64,000 bases of DNA from [Haemophilus] felis (lineage in GTDB: Bacteria; Pseudomonadota; Gammaproteobacteria; Enterobacterales; Pasteurellaceae), in contig MUYB01000030.1 in assembly GCA_002015125.1 (NCBI GenBank), positions 3,778 to 67,777 on the forward strand. Direction: 5' to 3'. Positions 1-6,969 of this stretch are shown here, piece by piece (the first letter of the stretch is position 1; the number at the start of each line of letters is the position of its first letter). Below the pieces are notes generated by a model. It was given only the letters and a program-made list of their open reading frames with translations. It was not told the origin of the DNA and did not search any database. Position numbers and translations under genes: made by a program.

Positions 1-222
1 CTTGAACGTGTTTTACCATTCTGGGAAGATCAAATCGCACCTGCATTACTTTCAGGTAAACGTGTTTTAGTAACTGCACACGGAAATTCACTTCGTGCTT
101 TAGCTAAACACATTGAAGGTATTTCTGATGCAGATATTATGGATTTAGAAATTCCAACAGGTCAGCCACTTATTTACAAACTAGATGAAAACTTAAAAGT
201 AGTGAAAAAATACTACTTATAA
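1..222 (+). CDS. gpmA: 2,3-bisphosphoglycerate-dependent phosphoglycerate mutase, C-terminal part
   Basis: The frame is open from base 1 to a TAA at 220-222 and gives the last 73 residues of a cofactor-dependent phosphoglycerate mutase, which interconverts 3- and 2-phosphoglycerate in glycolysis. The segment [10 protein letters not shown] is the family block that contains the second active-site histidine. It is followed by the usual [12 protein letters not shown] tail and a short lysine/tyrosine-rich end. The N-terminus, with the phosphorylated histidine of the RHG motif, lies outside the window. A terminator follows 16 bases after the stop, so the transcript probably ends here. Confidence 0.93.
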   Translation, partial: LERVLPFWEDQIAPALLSGKRVLVTAHGNSLRALAKHIEGISDADIMDLEIPTGQPLIYKLDENLKVVKKYYL

Positions 223-237
223 GCTAACAAGCAATCA

Positions 238-280
238 AAAACCCATTTACATCATTTGTTGAGTAAATGGGTTTTTTATT
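238..280 (+). terminator. Rho-independent terminator of gpmA
   Basis: The arms ACCCATTTAC (241-250) and GTAAATGGGT (263-272) form a 10-bp stem followed by a T-rich tract. It lies directly after the gpmA stop. The A-rich flank on the other side could also let it act for the convergent phosphatase gene. Confidence 0.85.
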
Positions 281-314
281 ATGTTTAGCATGGAATAGTA
301 ATTAGTATCTTTTT

Positions 315-782
315 TTATCCATTTTTTTGAATTTTCTTTAACAAAGCATTACAACATTGATCCAGTAATTCATAGGTTTGTTGGAAATTTTTGGTGTACC
401 AAGGATCAGGAATATGATCAAAAGCTAAGTCTGGGCAAAGAGAAGTGATTTGAAATAATTTCTCTGGGTGTTGACCGAATAACTCTTCTAAATCTGTGAG
501 ATTACTATTATCCATTGCGATTATGTAATCGAAATTTTGCCAATCTGAAGGTTGAACTTTTCTGCTTTGAAAACCTGCGGTGTCAATTTTATGAAGCTCT
601 AGCATATCTAATGTGCCACAATGCATATTTTCGCCATCGTGCCAGCCAGAAGTCCCTGCACTAGCAGTTTTAATTTTATCGGATAAACCTGCTTGTTTGA
701 TTTTTTCTCGCATTAAATATTCAGCCATTGGCGAGCGACAAATATTGCCTAAACAAACAAATAAAATATTGATGGTTTTCAC
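315..782 (-). CDS. Low-molecular-weight protein-tyrosine phosphatase
   Basis: Small cytoplasmic phosphatase that hydrolyses phosphotyrosine. The P-loop CLGNICRS (Cys-x5-Arg-Ser, residues 10-17 from the start used here) holds the nucleophile, and PDPWY carries the general-acid aspartate. The length, about 155 residues, fits the family (E. coli Wzb 147). An upstream ATG at 797 exists, but GTG at 782 is preferred: GGGGAA sits 7 bases before it, and the GTG overlaps the rimO stop as TAGTG, an arrangement typical of translational coupling. No tyrosine kinase or capsule genes are nearby, so the substrate cannot be inferred. It may be a stand-alone housekeeping enzyme. Confidence 0.85.
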   Translation of the reverse strand: MKTINILFVCLGNICRSPMAEYLMREKIKQAGLSDKIKTASAGTSGWHDGENMHCGTLDMLELHKIDTAGFQSRKVQPSDWQNFDYIIAMDNSNLTDLEELFGQHPEKLFQITSLCPDLAFDHIPDPWYTKNFQQTYELLDQCCNALLKKIQKNG

Positions 783-2116
783 TAGCAAGTTCCCCATAAA
801 TCATATTCATCAGCTTGCGTGATTTTCACTTCAATAATTTGTCCAATTTTCACCGCACTTTGACTCAAGTTTTCAAGATAAACGACACCGTCAATTTCTG
901 GTGCATCCGCTTTTGAGCGTCCAATAATGCCTTCTTCATCAATTTCATCAATGATCACATCAAGGGTTTTACCCACTTTTTGTTGTAAGCGTTGTGCTGA
1001 AATTTGCTGTTGTAACTGCATAAAACGATGGTATCGTTCTTCCTTAATTTCTTCAGGTACTTGATCTGGCATATCTGTGGCAACCGCCCCCTCAACAGGA
1101 CTAAATTTAAAACAGCCAACACGATCAAGTTGTGCTTCTTGTAGGAAGTCCAGCAACAACTGGAAATCTTCCTCTGTTTCACCTGGGAAACCGACAATAA
1201 AGGTTGAGCGTAAAGTTAAATCAGGGCAAATTTCACGCCATTTCTTGATCCGTTCTAAAGTGCGGTCAATAGATCCGGGTCTTTTCATTGCTTTAAGGAT
1301 TTTAGGGCTGGCGTGTTGTAGAGGAATATCCAAATAAGGCAACAACGCTCCTTTTGCCATTAATGGAATAAGATCATCAACGTGTGGGTAAGGGTAAACA
1401 TAATGTAGACGAACCCAAATCCCCAGTTTTCCAAGCTGTTCACATAGGCTCATCAGATTATTTTTGATCGGCATTCCATTCCAAAATACCGTTTTGTTTT
1501 GGTTTTCTTTACTTTGATCGAGAGCATAAGCTGAGGTATCTTGCGAAACAATAAGCAATTCCTTTACACCAGCCTCAACTAAACGTTTCGCTTCATCAAG
1601 AATTTGTGTAATAGCACGGCTATCTAAATCACCTCGCATTGAAGGAATAATACAGAATGTGCAACGGTGATCACAGCCTTCCGAGATTTTCAGATAGGCA
1701 TAATGTTTTGGCGTAAGTTTAACGCCTTGTTTTGGTACAAGAGCAGTGTATGGATTATATTTAGGTTTTGGCACATATTTATGCACCTGTTGCATCACAG
1801 CTTCGTAGCTATGCGGACCAGTTACCTCAAGTACTTTAGGGTGAACTTCACGAATACGATCTTCTTTTGCCCCTAAGCAGCCTGTTACAATCACCTTGCC
1901 ATTTTCTTCTAAAGCTTCTCCTATCGCTTCCAAGGATTCTTGCACCGCACTATCAATAAACCCACAAGTATTTACGATCACTAAATCTGCATTTTCATAG
2001 CTTGGAATAATGTTATAACCATCGCTACGCAACTCCGTTAAAATACGTTCTGAATCCACTAAATTTTTAGGACAACCTAAACTAATAAAACCAATATTTG
2101 GCGTGGTCAATGACAT
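782..2116 (-). CDS. rimO: Ribosomal protein uS12 methylthiotransferase RimO
   Basis: A 444-residue radical-SAM enzyme that adds a methylthio group to an aspartate of ribosomal protein S12. The N-terminal domain has the three conserved cysteines of the auxiliary iron-sulfur cluster (C15 in SLGCPKN, C51 in NTCGF, C80 in TGCLG). The radical-SAM motif CDHRCTFC supplies C148, C152 and C155. A TRAM domain is at the C-terminus. The length matches E. coli RimO (441), and the [12 protein letters not shown] start separates it from the tRNA-modifying relative MiaB. It is the first gene of a two-gene unit with the downstream phosphatase, whose start overlaps its stop codon. Confidence 0.95.
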   Translation of the reverse strand: MSLTTPNIGFISLGCPKNLVDSERILTELRSDGYNIIPSYENADLVIVNTCGFIDSAVQESLEAIGEALEENGKVIVTGCLGAKEDRIREVHPKVLEVTGPHSYEAVMQQVHKYVPKPKYNPYTALVPKQGVKLTPKHYAYLKISEGCDHRCTFCIIPSMRGDLDSRAITQILDEAKRLVEAGVKELLIVSQDTSAYALDQSKENQNKTVFWNGMPIKNNLMSLCEQLGKLGIWVRLHYVYPYPHVDDLIPLMAKGALLPYLDIPLQHASPKILKAMKRPGSIDRTLERIKKWREICPDLTLRSTFIVGFPGETEEDFQLLLDFLQEAQLDRVGCFKFSPVEGAVATDMPDQVPEEIKEERYHRFMQLQQQISAQRLQQKVGKTLDVIIDEIDEEGIIGRSKADAPEIDGVVYLENLSQSAVKIGQIIEVKITQADEYDLWGTC

Positions 2117-2184
2117 AAAAAAATCTCAAATAGTTAATCACTCAAAAGAAAGCATTGTACAGAAATTGAATCAGAAAGGCGATA

Positions 2185-2193
2185 AAGTGCGGT
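2185..2193 (+). other. DNA uptake signal sequence (Haemophilus type)
   Basis: A 9-base core AAGTGCGGT, as used for self-recognition in natural transformation of Haemophilus-group Pasteurellaceae. Other copies (either strand) seen while reading: 14834, 25088, 37444, 38612, 38964, 39339, 41030, 41355, 41911, 43026, 43434, 45285, 46187, 46408, 46647, 46993, 47234, 48187, 49616, 49704, 50711, 52162. The list was made by eye and may be incomplete. Confidence 0.9.
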
Positions 2194-2215
2194 GTAAAGT
2201 GGAAAAATTCTAGAT

Positions 2216-2360
2216 TTGACATCCTCCCCTGCCTAAAGGCAAGGGATTCCTACTAGCTCCCACGCTTTGCGTGGGCTACTCTCGGTGGGTTCTTGTTGCT
2301 GACCGCTACTGCGGTTCACTTCACAAGCTCTGCGGCGATGTCCTCGCCTGATTTTCTTTA
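2216..2360 (-). ncRNA. Right end of an IS200/IS605-type element, candidate omega (reRNA) scaffold
   Basis: Read on the minus strand, the stretch after the tnpB stop holds CCCACGC-AAA-GCGTGGG, then GAATCCC..., TGCCTTTAGGCA and GGGGAGGATGTCAA. This is the stem-loop-rich right end usual for IS605-type OrfB elements. In active elements this region is transcribed as the omega RNA that guides TnpB, and the bases just past the element end act as guide. Here the end would be near 2216, with the guide reading into the segment at about 2215-2196. Expression and function are inferred only. Confidence 0.55.
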
Positions 2361-2743
2361 CGCTTGGACGACGACCCGTCCACGTGCTAACACATTGATT
2401 GCACCAACCACATCAGCGTTTTCCGTGTAGCCACATTCTACGCATTCAAAATTCGCCTGCGTTTGGCGATTTTCCTTTGCACTATGTCCGCAACAAGGGC
2501 AAGTTCGGCTCGTGTTTTGCGGAGGAACGGCTATCAAAAAGCCTCCTCGCCATTGTGTTTTGTAGTCTAGCTGACGGCGGAACTCAAACCAAGACAGGTC
2601 GAGTATCGCTCGGTTTAGCCCTGATTTCTGTTTCACGTTTTTTCCGTGTGCCTCTAGCGTACCTTTCGCCGATTTGGACATATTCGCAATTTGTAAATCT
2701 TCAACGTAGATCATGGCGTGGTTTTTGCTGATTTTGCATAAAA
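2358..2743 (-). pseudogene. C-terminal remnant of IS200/IS605-family TnpB (OrfB)
   Basis: An open stretch of 118 codons from an internal ATG at 2714; in-frame homology (KISKNHA) continues back to about 2743. It retains the RuvC-II glutamate block (VEDLQ), the zinc finger CPCCG...CVECG, and the RuvC-III aspartate region (ADVVGAINVLARG). Full-length TnpB is about 370-400 residues, so the N-terminus, the RNA-binding part and the RuvC-I aspartate are gone. The homology stops against the udp terminator hairpin, which suggests a deletion removed the left end. It cannot cleave DNA on its own. Confidence 0.85.
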
Positions 2744-2765
2744 AACGCTCACCAAAGTGAGCGTT
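2738..2765 (-). terminator. Rho-independent terminator of udp
   Basis: AACGCTCAC and GTGAGCGTT form a perfect 9-bp stem (2744-2752 with 2757-2765). On the minus strand it is followed by a T run, 20 bases past the udp stop. The tnpB remnant begins within or next to it. Confidence 0.85.
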
Positions 2766-2784
2766 AATTGGATTTTCGAAAAGT

Positions 2785-3546
2785 TTATTTAAGCAATAAC
2801 TCTGCGGCTTTCACCACGATTTCTACTGCATTCTTTTCTACATTTTGCATCAATGCTTCATTTGGAATTTCTTGTTGTGTGCGATTAACAATAGCACCAG
2901 CTACCATACCTGCACGCAAGCCAAGAGCTGAACACATTGTAAATAATGTGGCGGACTCCATTTCAAAGTTCATTACATTTAACTCTTGCCATTGTTTTAA
3001 TGAACCTTGGAAATGACGGTAAATTTTGCCTGTGAACGTATCATAACGTTCTTGCCCAGGGTAGAAGGTATCTGATGATGCGGTAATACCCACATAAACT
3101 TCTTGATCTGCAAGTTCTTTAGCGGCTTGGTATAGTGCGGTTGTGCATTCAAAGTTTGCTACTGCAGGATATTCCATTGGAGCAAAATGCAAACTTGCAC
3201 CGTCCAAGCGTACCGCACCAGTGGTAACCAAAATATCACCAACATTAATATGTGGTTGAATCGCCCCTGTGGTGCCGATACGCAAGAAAGTGCGAACGCC
3301 AAGTTGTGCCAACTCCTCAACGGCGATAGACACCGACGGACCGCCGATACCTGTAGAACACACCACAACCGCTTTATCATTAATGTAGCCCAACCAAGAG
3401 GTAAACTCACGAGTAGAGGCTAAAAATTTTGGACGATCCAACAGTTTCGCAATTTTTTCAACACGCTCAGGGGCCCCAGGTGTAATCGCAAGGGTGGCTC
3501 CCTCTAACATTGCTTTGGTTAAGCCAAGGTGAAATACTTCAGACAT
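2785..3546 (-). CDS. udp: Uridine phosphorylase
   Basis: A 253-residue cytoplasmic enzyme that splits uridine with phosphate to uracil and ribose-1-phosphate, for pyrimidine salvage. Family marks are the N-terminal block [11 protein letters not shown], the phosphate-binding TGIGGPS, the [11 protein letters not shown] segment and the [10 protein letters not shown] block that binds ribose and base. The length equals that of E. coli Udp (253). It has its own terminator downstream, and asnC lies 18 bp upstream on the same strand, so the two may be co-transcribed. Confidence 0.95.
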   Translation of the reverse strand: MSEVFHLGLTKAMLEGATLAITPGAPERVEKIAKLLDRPKFLASTREFTSWLGYINDKAVVVCSTGIGGPSVSIAVEELAQLGVRTFLRIGTTGAIQPHINVGDILVTTGAVRLDGASLHFAPMEYPAVANFECTTALYQAAKELADQEVYVGITASSDTFYPGQERYDTFTGKIYRHFQGSLKQWQELNVMNFEMESATLFTMCSALGLRAGMVAGAIVNRTQQEIPNEALMQNVEKNAVEIVVKAAELLLK

Positions 3547-3563
3547 ATGAACTCCTTATATGG

Positions 3564-4016
3564 TTATGGTTTAATATCGCGCAAAATCGGATTTTGCATA
3601 GAAATCAGGGTTTCTGTGGATTGAATTTCATCAATCAACTGAATTTTTGTTGCGAGGACAGCGTGAAGTTCAGCGATGGTATGTGTCATGACTTTAATGA
3701 AAATCGAGTAATTGCCCGTGGTGTAATAGGCTTCCACCACTTCATCAAAGCCTTCTAACTTTTTGATAACGCTATCATAATCTTTGGCGGATTTGAGAAT
3801 GATGCCGATAAAACAGCAGACGTCGTAACCTAATTTACGCTCGTTGATGCGTGCTTTTGTGCCTTCAATAATGCCAGCTTGACGCATTTTTTCTACACGC
3901 ACATGGATTGTACCAGGGCTTACGCCAAAACTTTTCGCCATTTCTGCATAAGGTGTTCGTGCGTCTTTGGTCAACACACGTAAAATTTGTTGATCTAATG
4001 TATCAATAATGTGCAT
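3564..4016 (-). CDS. asnC: Transcriptional regulator AsnC
   Basis: A 150-residue Lrp/AsnC-family protein. The N-terminal helix-turn-helix (about residues 8-55, AEMAKSFGVSPGTIHVRVEKM) is followed by a RAM/ligand-binding domain containing YDVCCFIGIILKSAKDY and YYTTGNYSIFIKVM, nearly the E. coli AsnC sequence, and the same NPI-R-IKP ending. AsnC activates asnA when asparagine is low. The divergent placement to asnA across a 166-bp AT-rich spacer matches the E. coli layout and supports the specific name over other Lrp-type regulators. Confidence 0.95.
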   Translation of the reverse strand: MHIIDTLDQQILRVLTKDARTPYAEMAKSFGVSPGTIHVRVEKMRQAGIIEGTKARINERKLGYDVCCFIGIILKSAKDYDSVIKKLEGFDEVVEAYYTTGNYSIFIKVMTHTIAELHAVLATKIQLIDEIQSTETLISMQNPILRDIKP

Positions 4017-4182
4017 AAATCACCCATCACCACGCCAAAATTAGATTTAATTTAAAATTAACATAAATTAATTTGAAAAAATTTATTCTAAAATATTTTT
4101 TATAGAAAGTGAATTGAGTTTTTAATTTATAAATTAAATAATATTTAAAAATCAAAACCAAAAACAACTATAGGACATCCTT
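4017..4182. promoter_or_regulatory. Divergent asnC/asnA control region
   Basis: A very AT-rich 166-bp spacer with several short dyads (for example TTTAATTTATAAATTAAA near 4120-4138), lying between the two divergent genes. By analogy with E. coli it should hold both promoters and the AsnC binding sites. Exact sites were not resolved. The asnA ribosome site is the AGGA of TAGGACATCCTT just before 4183. Confidence 0.5.
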
Positions 4183-5175
4183 ATGCAAAAATCCTTTATT
4201 CTACAACAACAAGAAATTAGCTTTGCCAAAAACACCTTCACAGACAAACTCGCTGAGGCACTCGGTATTATTGAGGTTCAAGGACCTATCCTAAGTCAAG
4301 TGGGCAATGGTATTCAAGATAATCTTTCAGGAACAGAGAAAGCTGTTCAAGTAAATGTGAAGCAGATCACAGATGCAACCTTTGAAGTTGTGCATTCTTT
4401 AGCCAAATGGAAACGCCACACCCTCGCACGCTTTGGTTTTGCTGAAAGCGAGGGATTATTTGTGCATATGAAAGCCTTGCGTCCAGACGAAGATTCTCTT
4501 GATCAAACTCACTCTATTTATGTGGATCAATGGGATTGGGAAAAAGTGATTCCAGCAGGTCGCCGCAATTTAGCGTATTTGAAAGAAACCGTTCAATCCA
4601 TTTATCAAGCCATTCTCGAAACCGAAGCGGCGGTGAGTGAAAAATTTAGTCTTGCTCGTTTTTTACCAAAAGAAATTACGTTCGTGCATAGTGAAGATTT
4701 AGTTCAACGTTTTCCAAATATGAATGATAAAGCGCGTGAAAATGCAATCTGTAAAGAGTATGGTGCGGTGTTCCTTATTGGTATCGGTGGAGCCTTATCC
4801 GATGGAAAACCTCACGATAAACGTGCTCCTGATTATGATGACTGGACTACGGTTTCAGAAGGTGATTACAAAGGATTAAATGGCGATATTTTGGTATGGA
4901 ACCCAGTTTTAGGACGTGCTTTTGAGCTTTCTTCAATGGGAATTCGTGTTGATGAAACCGCACTTCGTAAACAGCTTGCCATAACAGGCGATGAAGACCG
5001 CTTAAAATTTGATTGGCACCAAGATCTTGTTAATGGTCGTTTACCGCTGTCTATTGGTGGGGGAATTGGTCAATCTCGTTTAGTCATGCTGTTATTACAG
5101 AAAAAGCATATTGGCGAAGTGCAATCCAGTGTGTGGCCAAAATCCGTTATGGAAGAGTTTGAACACATTCTTTAA
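4183..5175 (+). CDS. asnA: Aspartate-ammonia ligase (asparagine synthetase A)
   Basis: A 330-residue ammonia-dependent asparagine synthetase, making asparagine from aspartate, ammonia and ATP. It has the class-II aminoacyl-tRNA-synthetase-like fold. Visible family blocks are [11 protein letters not shown], the [10 protein letters not shown] segment, [14 protein letters not shown], and the C-terminal [14 protein letters not shown] motif-3-like block. The length equals that of the E. coli enzyme (330). It is a single gene with a strong terminator downstream, regulated by the divergent AsnC. Confidence 0.96.
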   Translation: MQKSFILQQQEISFAKNTFTDKLAEALGIIEVQGPILSQVGNGIQDNLSGTEKAVQVNVKQITDATFEVVHSLAKWKRHTLARFGFAESEGLFVHMKALRPDEDSLDQTHSIYVDQWDWEKVIPAGRRNLAYLKETVQSIYQAILETEAAVSEKFSLARFLPKEITFVHSEDLVQRFPNMNDKARENAICKEYGAVFLIGIGGALSDGKPHDKRAPDYDDWTTVSEGDYKGLNGDILVWNPVLGRAFELSSMGIRVDETALRKQLAITGDEDRLKFDWHQDLVNGRLPLSIGGGIGQSRLVMLLLQKKHIGEVQSSVWPKSVMEEFEHIL

Positions 5176-5228
5176 TTTCATCCTTAAACTTAGTCTAGTA
5201 CATTAAAAAATGTCATCCTAGAAAAAAT

Positions 5229-5262
5229 AAAAGCACCAAACACGGTGCTTTTGTCTTTTTTA
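5229..5262 (+). terminator. Rho-independent terminator of asnA
   Basis: AAAAGCACC (5229-5237) pairs with GGTGCTTTT (5244-5252), followed by a T tract. It sits 54 bases after the asnA stop. Confidence 0.85.
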
Positions 5263-5321
5263 AACTAAAAACTAAGATTACCTACAGATCTTTGAAAAAT
5301 CCTTATGTTTTAATAGACCAA

Positions 5322-5350
5322 TGTGTAGCATCAAATTTGATTGCTACACA
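5322..5350. repeat. Long imperfect hairpin between asnA and the AT-rich islet
   Basis: TGTGTAGCA (5322-5330) is inverted as TGCTACACA (5342-5350), and the intervening TCAAATTTGA is itself palindromic, so the whole makes a stem of about 14 bp with one bulge. No T run follows on either strand, so it is not a standard terminator. It lies between the stop of the 117-residue gene and the asnA terminator. The rest of 5263-5420 shows nothing else. Confidence 0.5.
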
Positions 5351-5420
5351 AAACTTACTTAAACATCAATAGAACTAGAAAATTCTGCATAACAGGCGAG
5401 TGGTGAGTGTAATTAACTAA

Positions 5421-5774
5421 TTACCTTTGTTTTTTTATTCTGTCAATATAAAAATTAATATCCTCATCTTTATAACCAAGAATTTTACCAATAATTCTTT
5501 CTTTCTCTATTGTTGGATTTTTAAATGATGATATAAGTGTTTTCTCTAATTTTTTTGCATCAATTGAAAAGCTAGGTTTATATATGATGTAATATGAAAA
5601 ATTTTTTTTATTTTTATCCTTTAAGTTAATTGTTTTTAATTTGAATATTTTTTTATTTAAAAAGGGAATAAAATCATCAGGTATTTCTGAGTCGCTATAA
5701 AACAAAGAGATATTTTTCTTATTTTTTAGCATTAATTCTAATTCCATTCCCTCATGTGGACCTAATTTACCCAT
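5421..5774 (-). CDS. Unrecognised 117-residue protein, third gene of an AT-rich islet
   Basis: I do not recognise this family by name. The protein is lysine-rich, soluble and without a signal or membrane segment. Two stretches look like conserved landmarks: LGPHEGMELELML near the N-terminus and KERIIGKILGYKDEDI near the C-terminus. It starts 8 bases after the stop of the double-leader peptide gene, with no clear ribosome site of its own, so translation may be coupled. With the peptide and the ATPase it makes one three-gene minus-strand unit. By position it could be an immunity, partner or processing factor for the peptide, but that is inference. Base composition is much more AT-rich than the flanking asnA. 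Confidence 0.75.
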   Translation of the reverse strand: MGKLGPHEGMELELMLKNKKNISLFYSDSEIPDDFIPFLNKKIFKLKTINLKDKNKKNFSYYIIYKPSFSIDAKKLEKTLISSFKNPTIEKERIIGKILGYKDEDINFYIDRIKKQR

Positions 5775-5782
5775 ATTAAATA

Positions 5783-6064
5783 TTATCGGCGTCTAACTCT
5801 ATGAACTCTATAGCCTTTGTTGTAGCAGTTATGACATACCTGTGGTGAATATACTCCACCATGTTTAGCTCCACATACACTACATGTATATGAAGGTGAT
5901 CTAACTCCTCCTTTTATGTCAGATAATTCTTTTTTAGACAAGATGGTTATGTTGCCATTAGTGGGGGTTGAGTCAAATAATGAGGAAATTTTTCCGTTAT
6001 CATTTGCCGCCAAAACTGAAGAGGAAAGGACTAACATTGCTAACATAGTGAGTATTTTTCTCAT
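5783..6064 (-). CDS. Small secreted peptide precursor with Sec signal, double-glycine motif and four-cysteine core
   Basis: The 93 residues divide into three parts. Residues 1-19 are a good Sec signal (MRKILTMLAMLVLSSSVLA, cut near A19). Residues 42-53, LSKKELSDIKGG, match the double-glycine leader consensus of bacteriocin and microcin precursors (LSxxELxxIxGG). Residues 54-93 form a basic core with C61-x2-C64 and C77-x2-C80, like a small zinc ribbon or two disulfides, ending RVHRVRRR. A ribosome site AAGGA lies 7-8 bases before the ATG. It starts 18 bases after the ATPase stop. Carrying both a Sec signal and a GG leader in one precursor is unusual. Function unknown; a secreted toxin, signal or metal-binding peptide is possible. 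Confidence 0.85.
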   Translation of the reverse strand: MRKILTMLAMLVLSSSVLAANDNGKISSLFDSTPTNGNITILSKKELSDIKGGVRSPSYTCSVCGAKHGGVYSPQVCHNCYNKGYRVHRVRRR

Positions 6065-6082
6065 AAAAGAATCCTTTTTTTG

Positions 6083-6802
6083 TTAAAAATTTATAATGCT
6101 TTTAAGATACTCTTGGGACTCGTCTAACATAAGTTCCCTATACATATAATATATGTTTGTGTCTTTAAAAGATATGTTTTTTATACCTTTTTTTGTTATC
6201 TCTATTAGGTGGATACCAGGTATCTGCATAATGATAGGTGAGTGAGATGCTATGATGAATTGACTTCCCTTTCTGCTTAAGTTAACTATCTTTTCTATAA
6301 ACTCTAGTTGATTATTTATAGATAAAGATACCTCTGGCTCGTCTAGTAGATATAATCCATTCTCTTTAAACTTATTTAGATATAAAGCTCTCATTGCCTC
6401 ACCATGTGATAGTTTATGAAGCTCTTTACCCCCATAAAAATAATTTATTTTACCTCCACCTATTTCAGGTTTATCTAATTTTTTCATTTCTGACATAAAT
6501 GTATAGAATGTTTCAGATCTATAGAAAAAAATATCTTTTGGATAACGGTAATTTCTCTCAAAAATCAAGTCTGGAATTTTAATGTGTGTATCTTCTGTAC
6601 TAAATGAAAAATTCTTAGAACCACCTTCTGCAGGGCAACCTAAGAAAACTGCCAATGATTCTAGTATAGCTGATTTACCTACACCGTTTTCTCCTGTAAG
6701 AACAGTTATTGGTTTTTTAAATTCTATTGGAAATAAATAATTTAAGAAAAAATTATTTTCCTTTTTTATCCTTATTTTTTTTAAAAAAATTCTATCTTCC
6801 AA
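6083..6802 (-). CDS. ABC-like AAA ATPase, first gene of the peptide islet
   Basis: A 239-residue soluble ATPase of the predicted-ATPase group resembling COG3910/SMC-like heads. Walker A is TGENGVGKS (residues 36-44), the ABC signature-like LSHGE is at 131-135, Walker B LYLLDEP is at 150-156, and the switch histidine lies in FIIASHSPI (H187). There is no membrane domain, so it is not by itself an exporter. The start codon is TTG, with AGGAT about 8 bases upstream. It heads the unit with the double-leader peptide and the 117-residue protein. Related ATPases occur in defence and overcoming-lysogenisation-type systems, but no nuclease domain is fused here. Its role with the peptide is unknown. 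Confidence 0.85.
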   Translation of the reverse strand: MEDRIFLKKIRIKKENNFFLNYLFPIEFKKPITVLTGENGVGKSAILESLAVFLGCPAEGGSKNFSFSTEDTHIKIPDLIFERNYRYPKDIFFYRSETFYTFMSEMKKLDKPEIGGGKINYFYGGKELHKLSHGEAMRALYLNKFKENGLYLLDEPEVSLSINNQLEFIEKIVNLSRKGSQFIIASHSPIIMQIPGIHLIEITKKGIKNISFKDTNIYYMYRELMLDESQEYLKSIINF

Positions 6803-6864
6803 AATTTATCCTATGACTATTCTTTGCGGTAATTATTCTATCTGAATTATTCTTTTCTAGAAAT

Positions 6865-6954
6865 AAAAAAGGGCTTTTGCCCTTTTTTACCGAAAGGGCA
6901 AAAAGCCCTTCAAGGTGCAAAGTCGAGCAAGGGCAAGCCTTGCTCGACTTTGCG
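6865..6954 (-). terminator. Triple hairpin at the 3' end of the giant adhesin gene
   Basis: Three successive stem-loops lie after the adhesin stop. The first is a 16-bp perfect stem (6918-6933 with 6939-6954). The second is AAGGGC/GCCCTT (6894-6899 with 6906-6911). The third is a 10-bp stem of AAAAAAGGGC and its complement (6865-6874 with 6879-6888), flanked by T/A runs so that it can terminate in both directions. The first may be a 3' stabiliser and the last the real terminator. Confidence 0.75.
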
Positions 6955-6969
6955 GTTTCATTGCAGTTC

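Noticed and set aside
2399..2731. Plus-strand 110-codon frame opposite the tnpB remnant
   Set aside because: The minus strand carries the recognisable zinc finger and RuvC blocks; the plus-strand product is not recognisable.
4017..4182. tRNA or small-RNA gene in the asnC/asnA spacer and other gaps
   Set aside because: No cloverleaf or conserved tRNA core was seen in any spacer of the window; the spacer is simply AT-rich regulatory DNA.
5783..6064. Bufferin- or DUF692-type copper peptide for the small cysteine peptide
   Set aside because: The Sec signal and cysteines fit loosely, but no DUF692 or DUF2063 gene is adjacent and those precursors do not carry a double-glycine leader.
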